The notes under the pieces: model-generated | Told to the model about the DNA's origin: nothing | The model's input: only the letters and a program-made list of their open reading frames with translations | The model's database searches: none | Shown: in pieces, positions 62,114 to 64,000 of the stretch | How the letters are laid out: every line of letters starts with the position of its first letter | How positions within the stretch are numbered: the stretch's first letter is position 1 | Position numbers and translations under genes: made by a program | Assembly: GCA_964017185.1 (NCBI GenBank) | Contig: OZ024873.1 | Coordinates: 52,376,760-52,440,759, forward strand | Direction: 5' to 3' | Source of the DNA: Rugalucina vietnamica | Taxonomy: Eukaryota; Mollusca; Bivalvia; Lucinida; Lucinidae | Length of the DNA stretch: 64,000 nucleotides

Positions 62114-64000
62114 TCTTGTAACGGTGTGCTATAAATAGATAGGAAAATTTCCAACTCGGTTGTTGGTGAAGTTAGTAAGTGTCGCATATAAGCACGGTTA
62201 ACCACCCTGTATACCGTTGATGCAACCGAATTTGTTACGGCACAGACTGATGCAACATTTCACGAAGGTAGGATGAAATGGAATACGATAAGTTGACGAT
62301 TATTTCAGTTTTACAGGCATTAATGTGAGGATGTCTGGATCGTGAGTTTTAGGGAAAACCAATCAAGTATGCATTCAGATTTTGCCATAAGTAGTTTGTT
62401 TAAAAACCTTACCTTTTGACAGAAATTATAAATTTTATTGAGGGAATATACCCCCAGAAACACGAAAAACGATTATGTTTGCTAATTTCTCAAATCCTTC
62501 ATCATTGTTTGTTATAATCAAAGGTTTGATATATACCGGAATCATTCCTTGTTTCATATCACCAAACAACAATAATGTATTCAAGCCGACTTTTGCACAA
62601 TATGGTATTAACACAACTAGTAGAGCAGAGCTGGAGTGTGTATTAGTGATTATTTGTGGGGAGTTGCAGAGCAAGCAATTATTAGGTGGGGTGGGGGGAG
62701 TGTTGAGAATGTGCAAAATACTTTTTAGGGAGATTGGGAAAGCAATGGCCGGAGGAGTAAATCCATTACTTTAAGGGAGCAGGGAGTCCACTTGGAGGGA
62801 CCTTCTATAGCCTTAATACCGCTCTCACATATACCGAATTTTCCTTGCGAATGCCCTTCCGAATGCAATTTTGCGCAAATTCGCATTAAGAAATTCGGTA
62901 GCATTCGGTAGTATTTGTAAGCATTGGTAAGCATTCGGTGAAAATATCAAGTTGTTGCGAAAATTAGGAGCATGCTCCTAAAATTCGGAAGGAAATCAGA
63001 TTCGGAACTTATTCGTAAAATAATCGTAAGCAATTAGGATTGATTGCAAGACATTTGTAACGATGGCAAGGCATTCGTAAGGATTCGGTAGCATTGAAAT
63101 CTATTGAGTTTCGATGTCCGTAAAGAATCGCTAGAGAATCGCAACATTTTCACATTCAAGACTCAGTTTTAAGCATAGTTTATTTATTCTGGAACATTAC
63201 TTCAAGTAAAAGCCATTATTTATGGTGTTAAGCATTAAGCTATCCATAAATGTATGGCAGGCAAATTAAAGCCCCGTGAAATTTTTGTTTGTCCAGTAAA
63301 ATTGCCTTTTTTATTATGCAAATCGCAGTTTGAGAGAAACAACAAAGTGGTGTGTGTTTCAAGAGAAGACTGGGATCAGTAACGATTCCGAAATATACCT
63401 AAACTTTGATAATGACAAACGATGATGAAAGATTCGAATAATTAGAAAACGTATTCAATTTTCGTGTTTCTGGTGGCATATTCCTTCAATAAAATATATC
63501 ATTTCTGACACAAGGTAAGGGTTTTTAACAAACTACTTATGGCAAAAATTGAAGGCATCCTTACATTGTTTTCCCACAAACTTACGACCATGACACCCTC
63601 GCATTAACGCCTATAAACTTGACTGACATAATCGTCAGCTTACCGTTCTTCATTTCCCCCTACCTTCGTGAAATGTTGCACCAATCTGTGCCGTAACAAA
63701 TTTGGTTGCATCAACGGTATACAGGGTGTTAACCACTCTTGGTGGATGAGCATGCTTTTCCGCCAATGAGGTTTGCCTAGGCTTGGTTCGGCTCAAGTTA
63801 CATTTGGTGGAAGTGGTGGGATAATGACAACTGCCAGAACGGAGTTGCCTGACCCATGTAGTCCCCAGGCCAAGACTCGGGACCAGTCTTTTCGGAGGGG
63901 AAGATAGTGTAACGGTGTGCTATAAATAAATATGCAAATTTCCAACTGGCAGTTGGTAATGTTAGTAGGTGTCGCATTTATAGCACAGCAAACCACCCTT
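62114..64000. mobile_element. Element with ~285-bp inverted repeats and a flanking direct repeat
   Basis: 62198-62480 is the inverted counterpart of about 63455-63748, sharing CCCTGTATACCGTTGATGCA, TGTTACGGCACAGA, GCAACATTTCACGAAGGTAG and TGCCATAAGTAGTTTGTT. Left of it, 62114-62213 (GTAACGGTGTGCTATAAATA, GTGTCGCAT) recurs in direct orientation at 63908-64000, where it again runs into AACCACCCT at the window edge. So a further copy probably begins there. The interior (62481-63454) has no domain-bearing frame. Between 62850 and 63110 words like GCATTCGGTA recur. Confidence 0.75.

Overview
The window is animal, non-coding-rich DNA, most probably from a lophotrochozoan and most likely a bivalve mollusc. 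This rests on the tRNA-headed SINEs, the ~165-bp tandem unit carrying GGGGTCAAATTTGGCC, the AGCTCACCTGAG-ended cassettes, the fold-back MITEs with TGAGCCGCC ends, and AT-rich intergenic DNA full of microsatellites; the species cannot be named from the sequence. The only host gene seen is the 3' end of a class A GPCR on the minus strand at about 55.0-57.0 kb: two exons, one for TM6 and one for TM7 plus the C-tail. Almost everything else is mobile-element DNA, often nested. || Layout. 0-2.7 kb: old repeats and a Penelope-like 3' tail. 2.73-9.64 kb: one very young LTR retrotransposon with near-identical LTRs, whose integrase lies before the reverse transcriptase (Gmr1-type order) and whose LTR promoter carries a dense array of heat-shock elements. 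9.6-19 kb: ~155-bp repeats, a mariner-like element, an inverted duplication pair, fold-back elements and MITEs. 20.4-25.1 kb: a Penelope-like 3' end, a 5'-truncated LINE with a 900-codon open frame, and a mariner-like element. 25-33 kb: retroelement tails, a TTAA-targeted DNA transposon inside a Penelope-like copy, and a tandem duplication holding a Tc1 relic and a TIR element that seems to lack a target duplication. 33.7-34.85 kb: a tandem duplication carrying two dead copies of the GPCR TM6 exon. 39.7-41.9 kb: the longest Penelope-like copy. 42.3-44.5 kb: a 2.2-kb element with TAA target duplications. 44.6-47.6 kb: a fold-back element with minisatellite arms, holding an 11-unit tandem array in its own cassette. 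49.8-56.6 kb: a dense cluster of hairpin MITEs. 62.1-64 kb: an element with ~285-bp inverted repeats. || Several insertions have a related 'empty' copy elsewhere in the window, so their boundaries and target duplications can be read directly (18.6, 18.0, 29.2, 31.0 and 55.8 kb). || Limits: everything was read by eye. Repeat family names come from terminal motifs, target duplications and remembered protein signatures. Coordinates of old repeats are good to about 10-30 bases.
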